Below, in pieces: positions 35,201-47,850 of a DNA stretch of 64,000 nucleotides (its first letter is position 1; each line of letters begins with the position of its first letter). The position numbers and the translations under genes are program-made. This stretch comes from Albugo candida (lineage: Eukaryota; Oomycota; Peronosporomycetes; Albuginales; Albuginaceae), in the NCBI GenBank assembly GCA_905220665.1, contig CAJNAR010000180.1:310001-374000 (forward strand), in the 5' to 3' direction. The notes beneath the pieces are model-generated. The model did not search any database and was not told the origin of the DNA. It worked only from the letters and a program-made list of their open reading frames with translations.

Positions 35201-38200
35201 AGGCCAGATGGACGCTATTTGAAACGTGACATAGCCAAGTCTGTAATGCCGTTGCACATGCCAGTGGTAGTGTTGACATAAAAGATTAATACTTCTACCT
35301 CTATTGCGACTAGTGTAATTGGAATACATGTAACAGTTCGTATGGCCATTTCTTTATTCAATGCTGCTGCAGCATCAAACGGAGCCAGATTTACCTCTAC
35401 CTCTCTTTTTATCCTAACTAAGATTTTTCTGAAGATCGCTCCTCACGTGCGCCGTCCGTACACTGTTACTGTGGTCATATATCTCGGATAGGATAGCGGT
35501 GGTATATAAGTCCCGTAAGCATATAAACAATTGACCTATTGTCGCAGAAACCATCAGAGAATTGGAGATTAGCTCCCCAACCGATAAAAGAAAGCTCAAT
35601 ACACAATTCGACGGCTCGAAATCGATACGGGTTGATTTTTTTCCAGCGTCTAGCGGTTTTGATGTGAAAGCTGTGCAGCGTACCAAGGGAGATGGGCTGT
35701 GATACATACGAGTGACATCGTTCTCTTCATTCTTATATCCACGAGATAATGGACAAGGTTTTTCTGAAATACGTGCAGATGTGGGCCAATTGTCAAAAAG
35801 TGGATGATGAGAACATCTCAATCTTCAAATTATGACTGTAAGTATTCTCCGCTCGACTTCTTTATATTAGAACATCGCACTACTCGAGTCGTCGAATGCA
35901 TCTTGACTCAATTTGTCGGTCTATCTTACAACAAACGCTTGTATCAAATTCTGTACACCGATGTTGCCCACGATCTTGATTCATCATACTGTACATCATT
36001 GGTAAGATTTGCTTACCTGCCACTCTCAATGGCCATACGTATTAGAGGCCTAGGACATACATTGTGTCAAATTTAGACGTCGTTAGTCACGTCCAACAAA
36101 GTCTTCTGAATGTGTATATAGACAATTTAGGTTTTCTAATGTGAGTCGCTTATTTACCGTCATCAGAACATTTACAAGTCAAATACCTCTTTCATTTTGA
36201 CGAATGCAATGCGTTGGAGATTATATCACCATGCATTGATCTCAAAAGCGATAGTACTTGCATCAAACAAAATACGTATATGCGATTTTTACAAAATAAA
36301 GCATTTGCGCATGAATAGTTGAGAGAGCAAAAAGCTCTTGAGTCCCTAGGAACAATAAATCAAGATCTCTTCTGTAAATTTTCAAAGTGTCATACATCCT
36401 ATTCTAACATGTGATCTACGACGAGAAAACAAGCTGCGGTCGTAACCTTCATCTTTTCCAGATCAAGCTTCTTTCTTACTTCATAATTGCAGGTACACCA
36501 AAATTAGGGACGTCAAGGATCCCTGGATGAACAAATACGAGAACAGAGGTACCAATCTGTGAAGGTAAGTACAATTCATTAAGTGTGGTTATCGGATCTT
36601 CCGATGTAATGTCATATTGCGCTTTCGACGAAGCCAGAAAAAACTATTACATTGCGCATCAATTTTGCAAGAATGTTCGGCGGTCCGGCTGCGCAGTCCA
36701 TTCTAGATGATTAAGGGCGAATACCTTATAAAATGTTAGAACGATTCGATGCTTTAGGGTGAGAAAACGTTGGTGTACAGGCTCCAAAGGTGTCTAGAAA
36801 ACTTGCCGAGTAAAGAATGCGTTGGGGAATCTCGAGTCACAATAGCGCAAGATCTCACACCGAGCATTTCATAAATCAATGTAGCGCCCCTTTCTACTTC
36901 TGAGCTAGTTTTGTATTTTGAAGTACTTGATATTCAATGGTTTTGTAGTCGTCTTGCCTCCCCACCATGGCTTTCTATTAGATTGTGTATACTACAACAT
37001 TTTCTTTCTCACTGTTTGAGTCGTTTGAGTACTAAAGCCAAGAAAAAGACCAGCAACATTTATTTTGGTAGAATCAGCTTTAACGCAGCGTTCTAGCTCT
37101 AGTATTCGACAAATCCTTCATTGTCTTTGTAGTCTCATGATCTTTTCCTTCTGATGACAGCTTTGTTATATCCTCTTTATTACTAAAAGGTATGGTGATT
37201 GTTTTCCTGAGCAAAGATTTATTTAAGTATCCAAAATGAACCTGCATCATTAAATTTTCAGCAACGTGGCTCTACAGCTTTCAGTCAGCGGTTTCAGACT
37301 GGTCAATCAAAGTCAATTCACAGAATGGAAACGGTTTGTAGAACTCATTAATTGCATCATAAAGTATTCGATATGACTTAATAATAGTGCGCTCTTTACA
37401 CTCGTGAAGCTTCATCTTCTATGAATTTGGTTTATTTTCTGAGCGCATACAGTTATTTTATAATCAATATATGAAAAAGAGATGAGAACGAAGCAAACGA
37501 TGAAAAAAAAGAAAAGAAAAATTTAAGTTGTAGAATTATTCGCCACAAGCACATTTTCAGGAGAAAGTGGCCACGTTGTAAGCCAATCATATGAACTGTA
37601 AGTGAATACCTCTTCCATGTGTACTCTCAAGCACCTTGAATGTTGTTCTGTAACGCTTGGCAAATGTAGCGCTTATAACCCAATGAGACTCCATCTCATT
37701 CATTATGGGTTTAAGTGCTATGTAACACGTACTTTGGGTTGCCGTATGATTTGCTGTTGCCAATGCTTTGGTCACGATATATTCAGAATGTGTGAATATG
37801 CGGCTTTCTCTGATGCTTCTGAACTCAGATGACGAACTTGTTTCTCCGCTAAAAGAAGAACGAATAAACTCAAAGTTAATGGATGGCATTTTGTTCAGGC
37901 AAGAACACCTGCAAGCAAAGTTATATGGATCCATTCCCGAGCACAGTGCTCTAAAAGCTTTCATTAGAAACTCGAATGCTTTTTGCGGAATAAAACTCCA
38001 TATTCTACCATAATGGAAATAGATGTATTGATCTTGGAATTAAAGAACATTCCTTGTAGTGAATATGGAGCTTAGAACTGCTCGGATTGGGCCCATTCTC
38101 CCATCAGATGTTTGCCACATGTAATCGAATTGCTTATCATACTTGAATCCATAAATATCCGTTGCTTGCACATTGTCTTCACATGATGTGGAGATCAATG

Positions 38201-38219
38201 TTGGCTCCGATCCTTCGTC
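32273..38219. other. Long stretch without a recognisable gene
   Basis: ORFs of up to 135 codons occur on both strands (for example 35414-35821 on the - strand and 34566-34883 on the + strand), without recognisable motifs and with competing overlaps. A perfect palindrome at 33523-33548 is listed separately. Nothing else stands out. Confidence 0.4.
33523..33548. repeat. Perfect 26-bp palindrome
   Basis: The half-site is GTCGGACGGTACG followed directly by its exact reverse complement, with no spacer. The motif CGGTAC recurs immediately to the right (33548-33553). No related copy was found elsewhere in the window. Confidence 0.9.
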
Positions 38220-38702
38220 CTATTTGAAGTGGAGCTCCGAAATGCTGGGTAACTCGTTCAACAAATTTAGTATGAAAACATTGAAGACAGGCAATGTATC
38301 CGAAGACTTCATCCATTGTAGTATCGTATGACGGTATGACCAAGTACTATCGCTAGTCAGCATCAACCTTTCTCTTTTTTGAAGTTCGGTAATGTTCCCG
38401 TTCATCCATTGATATTTCTCAATAACGTGATTGAGTTCTTCTGTTGGAATTAAACGATAAAGCTCCATCTGATCTTCAAATGAGAGTTGATTCCCGATTA
38501 TTAATGGGGGATCACAAATAATGATTAGAGTTGCTGAGCGCTCTGCTACGTTTTTGGTCGCAAGGAGTTCTATCCGATCATCTCTCATGAACTCGTCCTT
38601 TCTTCTAGAGACGATTTTCATCTGAAAGGTGCAACCCGCATATGAGATCTCTAGTATCCAAGATATGCACGCAATCCAGTATTGCAAATTAGCGGGCTTC
38701 AT
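38220..38702 (-). CDS. Candidate secreted protein of 160 residues, function unknown
   Basis: The open frame begins at 38813, but the internal ATG at 38702 is preferred because it starts with a signal-peptide-like segment: MKPANLQYWIACISWILEIS, then YAG-C as a plausible cleavage point. The mature part is charged and mixed (IVSRRKDEFMRDDRIELLAT), with a short hydrophobic run (LIIICDPPLIIG), a region YQWMNGNITELQKRERLML and a leucine-rich end (FNVFILNLLNELPSISELHF). It has only two cysteines. No RXLR motif is seen. I recognise no family. If the upstream start at 38813 is real, the protein would have 197 residues and a buried hydrophobic segment instead. Confidence 0.4.
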   Translation of the reverse strand: MKPANLQYWIACISWILEISYAGCTFQMKIVSRRKDEFMRDDRIELLATKNVAERSATLIIICDPPLIIGNQLSFEDQMELYRLIPTEELNHVIEKYQWMNGNITELQKRERLMLTSDSTWSYRHTILQWMKSSDTLPVFNVFILNLLNELPSISELHFK

Positions 38703-38819
38703 TGTGCGGTGTAGTGAGTAATTTGGTGTTTTTTTTTCAAATGTTTCACAGAAAGAAGAGAGCCAGTATAGCTTTTCCATGATTTCTATACAGTACAGGA
38801 AATCTAGAAGCATTCGGAA

Positions 38820-41800
38820 TTCTATAGAATTTTTACTATTTTTTTTTTACATCGTTGGAAGCTTCTCAACTACAAATAATACCGCTGAAGCGGACGGTGG
38901 ATGATCGATAATACTCCAAAGCAATGCAGCGAACTATACGCTAAGTCTAAAGTATATGCAACCTCTAAAATAAGTATTTCTGTTACATCAACAATGTAAA
39001 AGCTGGTGCTTTTCATCAAGCAGAGCAAATAAATTTGTTGATTTCTCGGTATTGTACTCTAGATCGCAAAAAGGTTTCTCACATTCTTGCAACAATCATC
39101 CATGTTAAATGCGTATACTTTTAACGCATACTTTCACTTGTGGTACAGTCTGTAAATCATATTATGACTTCACTACTTCACATGAAATGAGGAGAGACAA
39201 TCGCCGAAAGTTTCTGCAAACATTTAGTACACGAAAATTATAAATCCCTATCAGACCTCTTGTAGTTTTATACTCTGCATATTCGTGCCAGCTCGCTTGT
39301 GACATTTCTGCTTTCCATTGAAAATTCTCGATGAATAGAAAATCCTTGAATATATTGGGCCCTGGTGGTTTGTTCCTCACCGTAGTTAATGCACATACGT
39401 AACTCTAGTAGATAAGTTTTTACATCAGCCATCGCGTAAAACAGACATGATCCTCACCAGAGATACATTCTAAAACGGATGGCCACACGGGTAATTATGT
39501 TACTCCAAGCACATTATGCAATTGCTGGAGTCAAGCTTCTATTACAGTCAATCCTTCACCACCGGGATCTAGATCGTTCGAACTTCATCCAGTCTTTATC
39601 AGGTTATCGGTAACTAGCCTATCCTGAAGATTCAGAAATTTTGATCCATTGAGAGTGTAGATTAAGTAGATGATGGAAGTGTCAATATCATCACAGCATA
39701 TGCAGCTGCGAAACGCTTTTCTCTTACGGCATCAATGAGTATGACTTATTTTACCATTTATTCAAGTTGCTGTTGGTTCTCTGTTCGCATGCTGATACCA
39801 CAAAACCTAATAAATTACGAAAGGAGGAAACGGGCTTTCATCTCATATAATATGGAAATAATGTGAAGCAAAAAGCGGACGACCATTTGGGTAATCTCAC
39901 CTCAAAGGTGGAATGAAATTTCTGACGGCATCTTGCTTTAGGGTATTTTACACCTAGACGAAAGCTTCCCCATTGCGTATATCTGAACAACGCACTAGAT
40001 TAAATCTGTTGGAAAGTAAGGGGCAGAGTCTTTTTCTATTTGAAATAGACCTACTAAGAAATCTAGAGATGCCCGCAACACGACGAAGGATTCCAGCGCA
40101 AGCAGAGACACTTCACTTGTCTAGTATCACTTTCTTGATAAATAAGAGAGATTAGACTAACTTCACAATGGAATAAGGTGTTCTTAATTGAAATAAGGCA
40201 AGGAAATCGAGACTAAACTGGCTGTATGAAGTTTTGTAGATGTTCACTGCAGCAAACAATACTCCGTTATGATTGCTCATTGATCAATCTTTGACTCTAT
40301 TGCTGTATGTGTAAGGTAAGCTCACCGTCCCTATTTTCCTTCGGAAAGTTGTACATATGACACCATTAATACCGTCATAAATGCAGGATATTTTGAAGTA
40401 ATTGTGCTAGCTATAAGCTCGATATGGTAGTGATTTGGTTTTCTAGAACCAGAATGCTGCATGATCATGAACAAAAGAACATCAAGCACGACGACAGCGT
40501 TGGCATGATCTGAAATACTCAAAACTTTCTTGGATTCAATAGAAGAACGGTAGTAGCAGTATTGCCAATAATGTGACACTCAAAAAAATTTACATAACGG
40601 AATATATGATGAGTGTTAAAACACAATTTACGGCTCACTGTGATGCGACTCACTCAGATGGACGAGCGGAAAATTTTGGTACGGACACATATTCCGCTTG
40701 GAATGAAGCTAATCCAAAATTCTTCCAGGATTACAAAGCAACTATTGTGATATCTTACTCATCATCGAGAAAACCGATCTCCAAAGCAGCACTTTAAGCT
40801 TCAAAAGAAAGTCCAGTGGGGGTACGAGTCTTCCATACCTGCCATATAAAGTCTCTGGTGAAATAGACGCTCCTTTGGACTAGTGAGAAACGATTGAGAA
40901 GGCAACTTGATCAATATGAAGCTCTTCATCAATTCTCAATACGTTACTCCCCTATGGTAATAGTCTCAATAAATGCTCATTTCTTTGCGGAGGTATTATA
41001 TAAAGAGCAAGCCATGTTGTACCAAAGGGTGTTGCAATTGCGATCGATCCATCAAAAGAGTTGTTATATCAAACACTTCTTTCTACTCATCCGTTTTTTC
41101 GGTGCAACGAGTTATCGGTGACGAGATTGGTCTTCGTACATAAAAAGATACGATTTGCAGGCATTGCATCCGACGGTGCTTATAATTAGTTCAGTTTCTG
41201 CTCGTTATGGAAAACATAAATTTTTGAAAGCTTTGATGCCTGTCATGTTGCTGAAAACGAGACACATAGATAAAGCTGAAACATTGGAAGGAGCAATTCT
41301 TTTCTTCCTCTCTTTTGAAGTCAAACACCTTCAAGTCACCATCCACAGAAAAAAGCAAGTTTCTTTAATAAATAAGAGGGAAGGAGTACATAGAAGTGTT
41401 AATGTGGCTCTTTAATACCTACCTTATCTTCTAATAAGCTTTTGACCGTGTGAAGCTCACTTAGGCCTTGATTACAGCCTTGGGATGCAGAGATTTCCCA
41501 GGCTTCCGTTTGTGTGTGCTCAAGCCAATACCACTCTTCATCGACAAAGAAATGTGGTAATGGAGATTTCTAAGAGAGGTGGATGAAGAGTAGAGCATTC
41601 CGTGTATAGTCAACTGATCTTACCGTAGCATATTCACTTTCCGGCTTCATACTCTGATTGTGACGTTTAGCATCAAATGGTGAATGTCTCTGCAGTCTCA
41701 GATGAATGTGTAAATTTTGTCGACTACCTCCTAGACTAAACATTCTTGGCTTTTGGATACGAGGGCTTTCTCATGGTATTAGATCTTTCAGAAGTTATAG

Positions 41801-43164
41801 AAGCATTTCTCACGATTTTATTTGGTGTTCAGCATATCAGCTTCTTAGCAACTAAATCATTAATGAATCTTCATGACATACTGCCACTTCCAACGGCCAG
41901 GTTTTCAGATAAGCTCGTTCTTTTTTACTTGAATAATTCCATCAGGCAATTGGTATAGAATTGACTGATGACTGAAGGAGAATCTATAGTATAGAATAGT
42001 AGCGTCCTCGACACACCGCGATAAAAATGAAGTTTCCATGATTAAGATCTTATGTGGAGACTTCTCTGAATCGATAACACATCCCTACCACGAACACATC
42101 TTTAGTTCTCAGATTGGATCCCGATGTGCGCTCCAACACATATGGCATGATGTAATTCTAGAAGAAGTTTCTCGTGATGGACATGCGCTTTTGTTTTTTC
42201 GATCCTCTGTCGATCCAATGACTCCTCTGGATTCTCAAAAACCTCTCAGATAAAAAAACACTTCTTATTGCTCGTTACACTTCTCTTACATCACAAATTG
42301 GCATGCATTCGTAGATCTCTTTATAATTTGTAATACTATCGAATATCGGTTTGAGTAGACTGTCAAAAGTACCTCAATTGTCGCGTAGAAGGAATTAGAA
42401 AACTGAAATGCCCAACGTAGCGCAATAAACTCTCACAATCGATCCCGATAAGTTAGAAAGAAGGTGATCGATGAGCTCTAGGGGAATCTTGACTCCTTGA
42501 GTAACCTCTTGAACGCGAAATTCTAGAAGAATTTAGCACATGCGCTGTAGTAATTTCATCGTAGTTGGAGGAGCATTACTGTTATTATTCTTCTGCACTG
42601 ATTTTGCTTCTAGAATGAATACGCTTTCCAAGAAAGTCGTGCATCACATGTTTTACTGAGGCAATCCATCAATGCCATTGCTTTGATACCTCCAATACAT
42701 CAAGCTTGGAGGTAAAGCTGTAACGAATCATGGATCGCTTGAGCCATCGCTGTTGGTTAAAGACAAATAGGATGGCAATAAATCGAGTCGATGAAGGAGA
42801 CAGGCGTAATCATCAAACGGTAAGCATCGAAGCGTGCGAAGGTCGGGTCATATAGGCCCCAAGCAAAACTTAAGTTGTCGTAACACCAGAACTAATAGCT
42901 CGGTTTTAAGCTTGTTTTGGCATTCCTTCAAACACAATTCGACAAGTTTTCTTCCAGACGAGTAAAGTGGATGGTCTACCGCAGAGTAGTATTGAAGGTT
43001 TGGCCACGATATTCCATTTCTCACTGACTGGTACCCTTGAGAGATTTTCACATTTAGTCAACTGTTTCATTAGAAAGCATACTGAATGATGAGGTCCTAC
43101 AATAAAATGACGCACTGGAGCATTGGAAATTGAGCTGCCTCGCAAAAGTTGGATAGGACTCAAG
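38820..43164. other. Long stretch without a recognisable gene
   Basis: Several + strand ORFs of 60-86 codons (40573-41415, 41746-41958, 42038-42253) have protein-like composition but no motif, and adjacent ones lie in different frames. They could be scraps of decayed genes. No RNA gene or repeat was recognised. Confidence 0.35.
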
Positions 43165-43383
43165 CTAGCCTCTAGAAGAAAGCGTTCTAAACGTTTTGTC
43201 TATCATACTGAAGACATATTCCTCCATTTGCATCCCTTCCAACCCCAGCATGGCATATAGACGATTCGCTTCTTGATACAAAACGTCGAAAGGAGTGCCA
43301 TTAATGACACTAAATGAGTGAAACATTAAGTTGCACAACAAAACAAGCTGAACCTGTGAAAAACGCTCATATAAAGACAACAT
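43165..43383 (-). pseudogene. Possible truncated secreted-protein gene
   Basis: From the ATG at 43383 the reading starts MLSLYERFSQVQLVLLCNLM, then FHSFS-V, a signal-peptide-like profile, followed by a helical, aromatic-rich stretch (TPFDVLYQEANRLYAMLGLE). It stops after 72 codons. Protein-like readings continue to about 42848 in other frames (for example YYSAVDHPLYSSGRKLVELC), suggesting a frameshifted gene. The frame is also open upstream to 43458, so the chosen start is an inference from the hydrophobic segment. Confidence 0.25.
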
Positions 43384-43459
43384 CGTGAAAGCGTATCCCC
43401 CTTCATAAAACGACAATCCACTCATTGAAACGGGAAATTTCCAGTGCCTTAAAGGCATT

Positions 43460-45529
43460 TGAATAATAGATACTCATTTCTTCAATTAATTTTCCAGCAA
43501 GTAAAGATAGCACTACAGTTTTCCATCATATATAGTGACTGGAGATATTTTGAGAATAATATCGATGACGGAATCCGTCACCGAACTCGTTGCGAAAACC
43601 TTGCATCGAATTGCTTTGGACAAGGAAGAACATAACCGAGACCCACGACTGCGTTGTTTATGTTACCTTCCGAACAGTCTTCATTTCAGACCCATTTCTC
43701 CCCAGCAACAACCTGATCGTTCTATTTGCTCCCGGTCAACGGGGAATAGAGGTACTGTTGCTCGTGATTCGGAGATTATTTTCTCGAATGCTACAACTTG
43801 TTGCAAGGACTGATGGCAAGAAAGAATACAGAAGCCGACTAAGCAAGAAGGAAGCAATCAAATAAATATTTCGTACTTATCAATAACTCTAGTTTCAAAT
43901 AAATCTTCAATCTGGATATTCTAATAAATCTAGAATATTATATTGATCTTCCACAGCACCCGAGCTCTATAGCATATACCTAGATAGTAAGTCTATTCGA
44001 GACTGGGATCCTCGCAAAACGCGAGAAGAATTCGAATAGAGTGTCAGAGTATGATCGTGTGGTCATTGATATAGACATTTACGCTCATATTAGACCAAAT
44101 ATGATAATAAGATGCCAGTGCATGAATCAATGAAGAGAATTTTAGAAGGATCTTGTCATTCGTGGAGAACAAATAATCACTATTCATTCTCCCCACTTTC
44201 CAAATTGACCAATACGTTAGAAAACGATCCAAAACACATCTGCTTGGAGAATTTCAGTAACCATTTAGCCTTTCACTGGCTGCTTCACTTGGTACCTCTA
44301 GTTACATCCAGTCTCATATCAGCCTCAAGAAGATGGCCAATGATATTTCATGTAGATATGAGACTACAGCTACTTTGAAACCAAAATTAACTCCAAACTG
44401 TTTTACATTCTACTTTTGACGAGACTGCTTAATTCCTCAGATTACTGTTTGAGACATCCACGAATAAAGATCGACGAAGAATGAACTATGGAACAGTGCT
44501 CATAGCACGTCATTTTGTGGGACATCATTTGATTTGACATTATACAACTTTGGATGATCTAAAAGAATTTTGATAGCGTCAGTCACGCGCTGAATCTTTT
44601 CGAATTTGTTCTATCTTACTGAAGTCCCACCTGTCTATCATTCTAAAGGAGCAAATTCTTTCTGTCCTGGCCGCCACAACCCATTCGGTTTTTTGACAGC
44701 TTGATTCGAAGAACATTCCAGCACGTTAAACTTGAATCAATTCCATAAAAGAACTGAGATGCTTCCCTTTCTGGTCTCACATCATTCTTATTCTTTCTAA
44801 AAGCTAGTAAACGAATCAGATCAGTCTTTTCGCGTTAAACCGTCATCATGCATCTCTATCAAGAATTATTTATGTGCCTTTTCACCTTCTATACGACTCC
44901 GTTCAAATGACATGATTGCTTCGTAGGCATATAAGCTTTCTACACAAGCTAGTCATCTAACTCATGTGTTTTGAACTCTTCGACTATCCGATGCTATTGC
45001 ATTTCTGATACATCCGTTCCGGNTTTTTATGGAAAAAGTAATGCTTCACTACGCTTGCTTTCATAACTTGATGGATTGCTATACTTTGCACTCAATAAGC
45101 TCTGAATTTATGTGGTAATGTGTCTAAATCATCATTCTTTCTTCTACTCAGCCTTTTCATGAGAAAGGATTTGCCATTAAACCAACACTCTTCCAGTGAT
45201 CCGCTTTATACATCCGCCTCCATTCAACAGAAACAAGTCTCGGGACGGTACTTCCATTCCCGCCTGCAGTACATTGCTCTCCAGTTCGATCAAAGCCGTC
45301 CAAATCAATCCATTTTTCATATATATTGTGCAATGTGTAGCTCATTTTAGCGTCAGTCACCCCTTCGGTCTCAACCCCCTCAGAATCAAGCTCAATTTGG
45401 AGGATAGAATTTCTACTATAAGCTACTTAAATAGATCTATCTGGATCTTATGATATGCTTTCTACAAATCGGTTCAGTTTTCGAAATGTTCTCAAAGTGG
45501 TTTTTGTATAAATGAAGGAGTTGATAATA
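43460..45529. other. Stretch without a recognisable gene
   Basis: Short ORFs only (92 codons or fewer). Two + strand frames at 43535-43865 give protein-like pieces that would need a frameshift to join. One ambiguous base is at 45023. Confidence 0.35.
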
Positions 45530-46103
45530 TATATATTTCTTTATACAAGATTATTAGTCGCCAGTGTAGGTTTAGCCACTTTTATAATATCAGGTTGAAT
45601 AGGTGTACTCCCAATTAATAAAATCTAATAAACATCTGATCAAGGAAACAAGAATTTGAATAGGGTTTTGATATCCCCACAACTTTTTTCCAAATATATC
45701 ATGCATAGTTTAATTATTACTCCCACAACTTTTCTTTCTTGGAAATGAAATAAATAAGATTTATATTTCTAATCGATTACCTTCAAAAACACCCTGAATT
45801 GTTGCTCCCACAACACAAGAAATTAATTAGGGAATTGATCTCCCAACAAATTTTCATGTAACATATTATTTCAAATTCACATTTCAGCATGCCCACTTTG
45901 ATCATTACTCCCACAACTTTTTGAAACCGAATAATTTACATTTCTGGTTACTAAAAGTCACTTACGTCCAATTTTAGTAACATATATACCTTCAACTGAG
46001 CTAAAAACTCTCACTTCTCAATTTGCCGGCTACTACGTAACCCGCCAATTTAGTACAAACAACTCGAACAACTACCTTTTTCAACTCTTTCCTCTCGGAA
46101 ACA
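45530..46103 (+). repeat. Probable LINE 5' leader with degenerate repeats
   Basis: AT-rich sequence directly upstream of the LINE ORF1. A motif of the form CTCCCACAACTTTT recurs in degenerate copies at about 45675, 45720, 45805, 45840 and 45908, separated by unrelated AT-rich sequence. LINE leaders often carry such repeats with internal promoter activity, but a promoter role here is only a guess. The exact left end of the element is not determinable by eye. Confidence 0.5.
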
Positions 46104-47837
46104 ATGGTCCAAGTCGACATATTGACACAAGCAAGGGTGCTGGCGTCCACTTGTAGTGACGTGGCAACCCTCATGAGTCACCCTGTTTTGGGTGATTGCA
46201 TGATTGTTGATGAGTCATCACCCCTACGTGATGACGTAGAAAGTACCCCCACCCCCAGTGTGACGGTACAGGTTCATACCGGTACTACCGGTGTAGGATG
46301 TGGTACCGGTGGTACATGTGGTACTGTCGTTGCTTCGTCACAGGGTGACTCAAAGGCAACTGCAAGTGTGGACGACACTAAAATTCCCACTTTGGCTGAC
46401 CTTATAAAGTCACAGGAGTCCTTACGTAAGGACCAGGCTAGAGCTCGGGCGAAATTTCGCGTGGAGCTCGCAAAGCCGAAAGCCTCGGATATCGAGGCTA
46501 TACTGCAGCTATATGCTGATGGGGAACACCCGGATTGGTCTGTTTTATCTGCGAAATTGGAAGCAGCAAGACCTTTCCAAATCCGGAAAGCAAGCTTCCC
46601 AATGGTGTTGGAGACGGGCCAGTCCTTGACCCGTACTCCAAATGGGAAAATTCTAACATCCCTGATGCGAGACCACGGCAATCCGGTCTTTGAAAGCCTA
46701 TTGGAGAGCCGATCAATTGCTCAGGTGTCGAATATTCCTGGGGAAACATCAGGGTGATGGTCACCACTGCGGATGCCTGCCAACAGTTGGAGTGTCAGCC
46801 GGTGACTATCCTTGGGGAAAAGTACTTTTTTCGGGAGTTTGATATTCTCGAAACGAAGTACTACCTCGACGTTTTCGGAGTAGGCGTGGAGAAGGAGCGT
46901 AACAACATACTCCGCTCTTCACCAACTTGGATGTCAAGTGGTGTATGACGCCTTTCGCGAGACGATTCCCACTAAGGAAGTGGTGATGTCGACTTGGCGA
47001 GTTTACTTTGGTTGTTTGACGTGTCCCCAACAACTGGTTAGAGTTGGTAAAGTGATTGAACAAATCGTTTACAGCAAAGAACTTTACCCAGTGAGGGGAA
47101 AGAATGCTCCTATCCCAACAGAACGACCACGTTTTGGTCAACGTGGTCCTTATTGCTTGGATTAGGGTGATACAGCAGCCACGGGAGCACGGCAACAACA
47201 AAGCAAAGCCAATATTCAAAAACAACGCCCAAATCAATCTGCGACTCAGATTCACAATAGACAAAAATAAAAAATGAACCAGAAACATACAACCGAACCA
47301 GTGGCACTCGTGGTGGCACCACAACAGGTAGTGAATCCAGTTCTGAGTCAAGAATTGGAGGCGAGGAAACCTGAACGGAAGCTCTCCGATCAAATCTTGT
47401 TGGAGCTCAACACTCCCCCCACTATCACACCACCAGGATCAACAGCCTTATTGCAACCCACTCCTCCCATCCTCCAACTGACCAGTCAGTCATACTCACA
47501 ACCGCGGGTTGAGCGGGATAGGGATGTATCCATGAAGTTGGCATGGACGAGTGGAAAACATAACCAGATGGAGCCGTTCGAACAAATGGTCTCCAAAGCA
47601 CCACCTCTTGCGCTGCCAAAGTTAGCCACAAGTAACTATTTTTCCGTGCTGGCAACTATGGAGGTGGAGATCGAAGAAGTAAAAGCGGTTGCCAATCCGG
47701 AGTATGGTAATCGCGTTCAAATCATCCCCGTGAAAGCACGGATGCCAAAAGAGGTGGCCACCTTGAAAGAGGCGGCACACTTTATCAGAAACGGAAGACA
47801 ACAATCGAGAAATCGGAGAGATCAACCCGATTGGTGA
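46104..47837 (+). pseudogene. LINE ORF1 (RNA-binding protein type), frameshifted
   Basis: Starts at ATG 46104. The first 217 codons are open and include a valine/threonine/glycine-rich low-complexity stretch encoded by repeated GGTAC units, then a charged helical region (KSQESLRKDQARARAKFRVE). The frame shifts near 46755 and again near 46940, and stops occur at 47163-47165 and near 47271. The C-terminal part (47274-47837) contains ATSNYFSVLATMEVE, which resembles the TxNxFxxL motif common near the end of plant and oomycete LINE ORF1 proteins. A CCHC knuckle typical of many ORF1 proteins is not seen. The product would bind element RNA. Confidence 0.65.
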
Positions 47838-47850
47838 AATAGGGGAGCAA

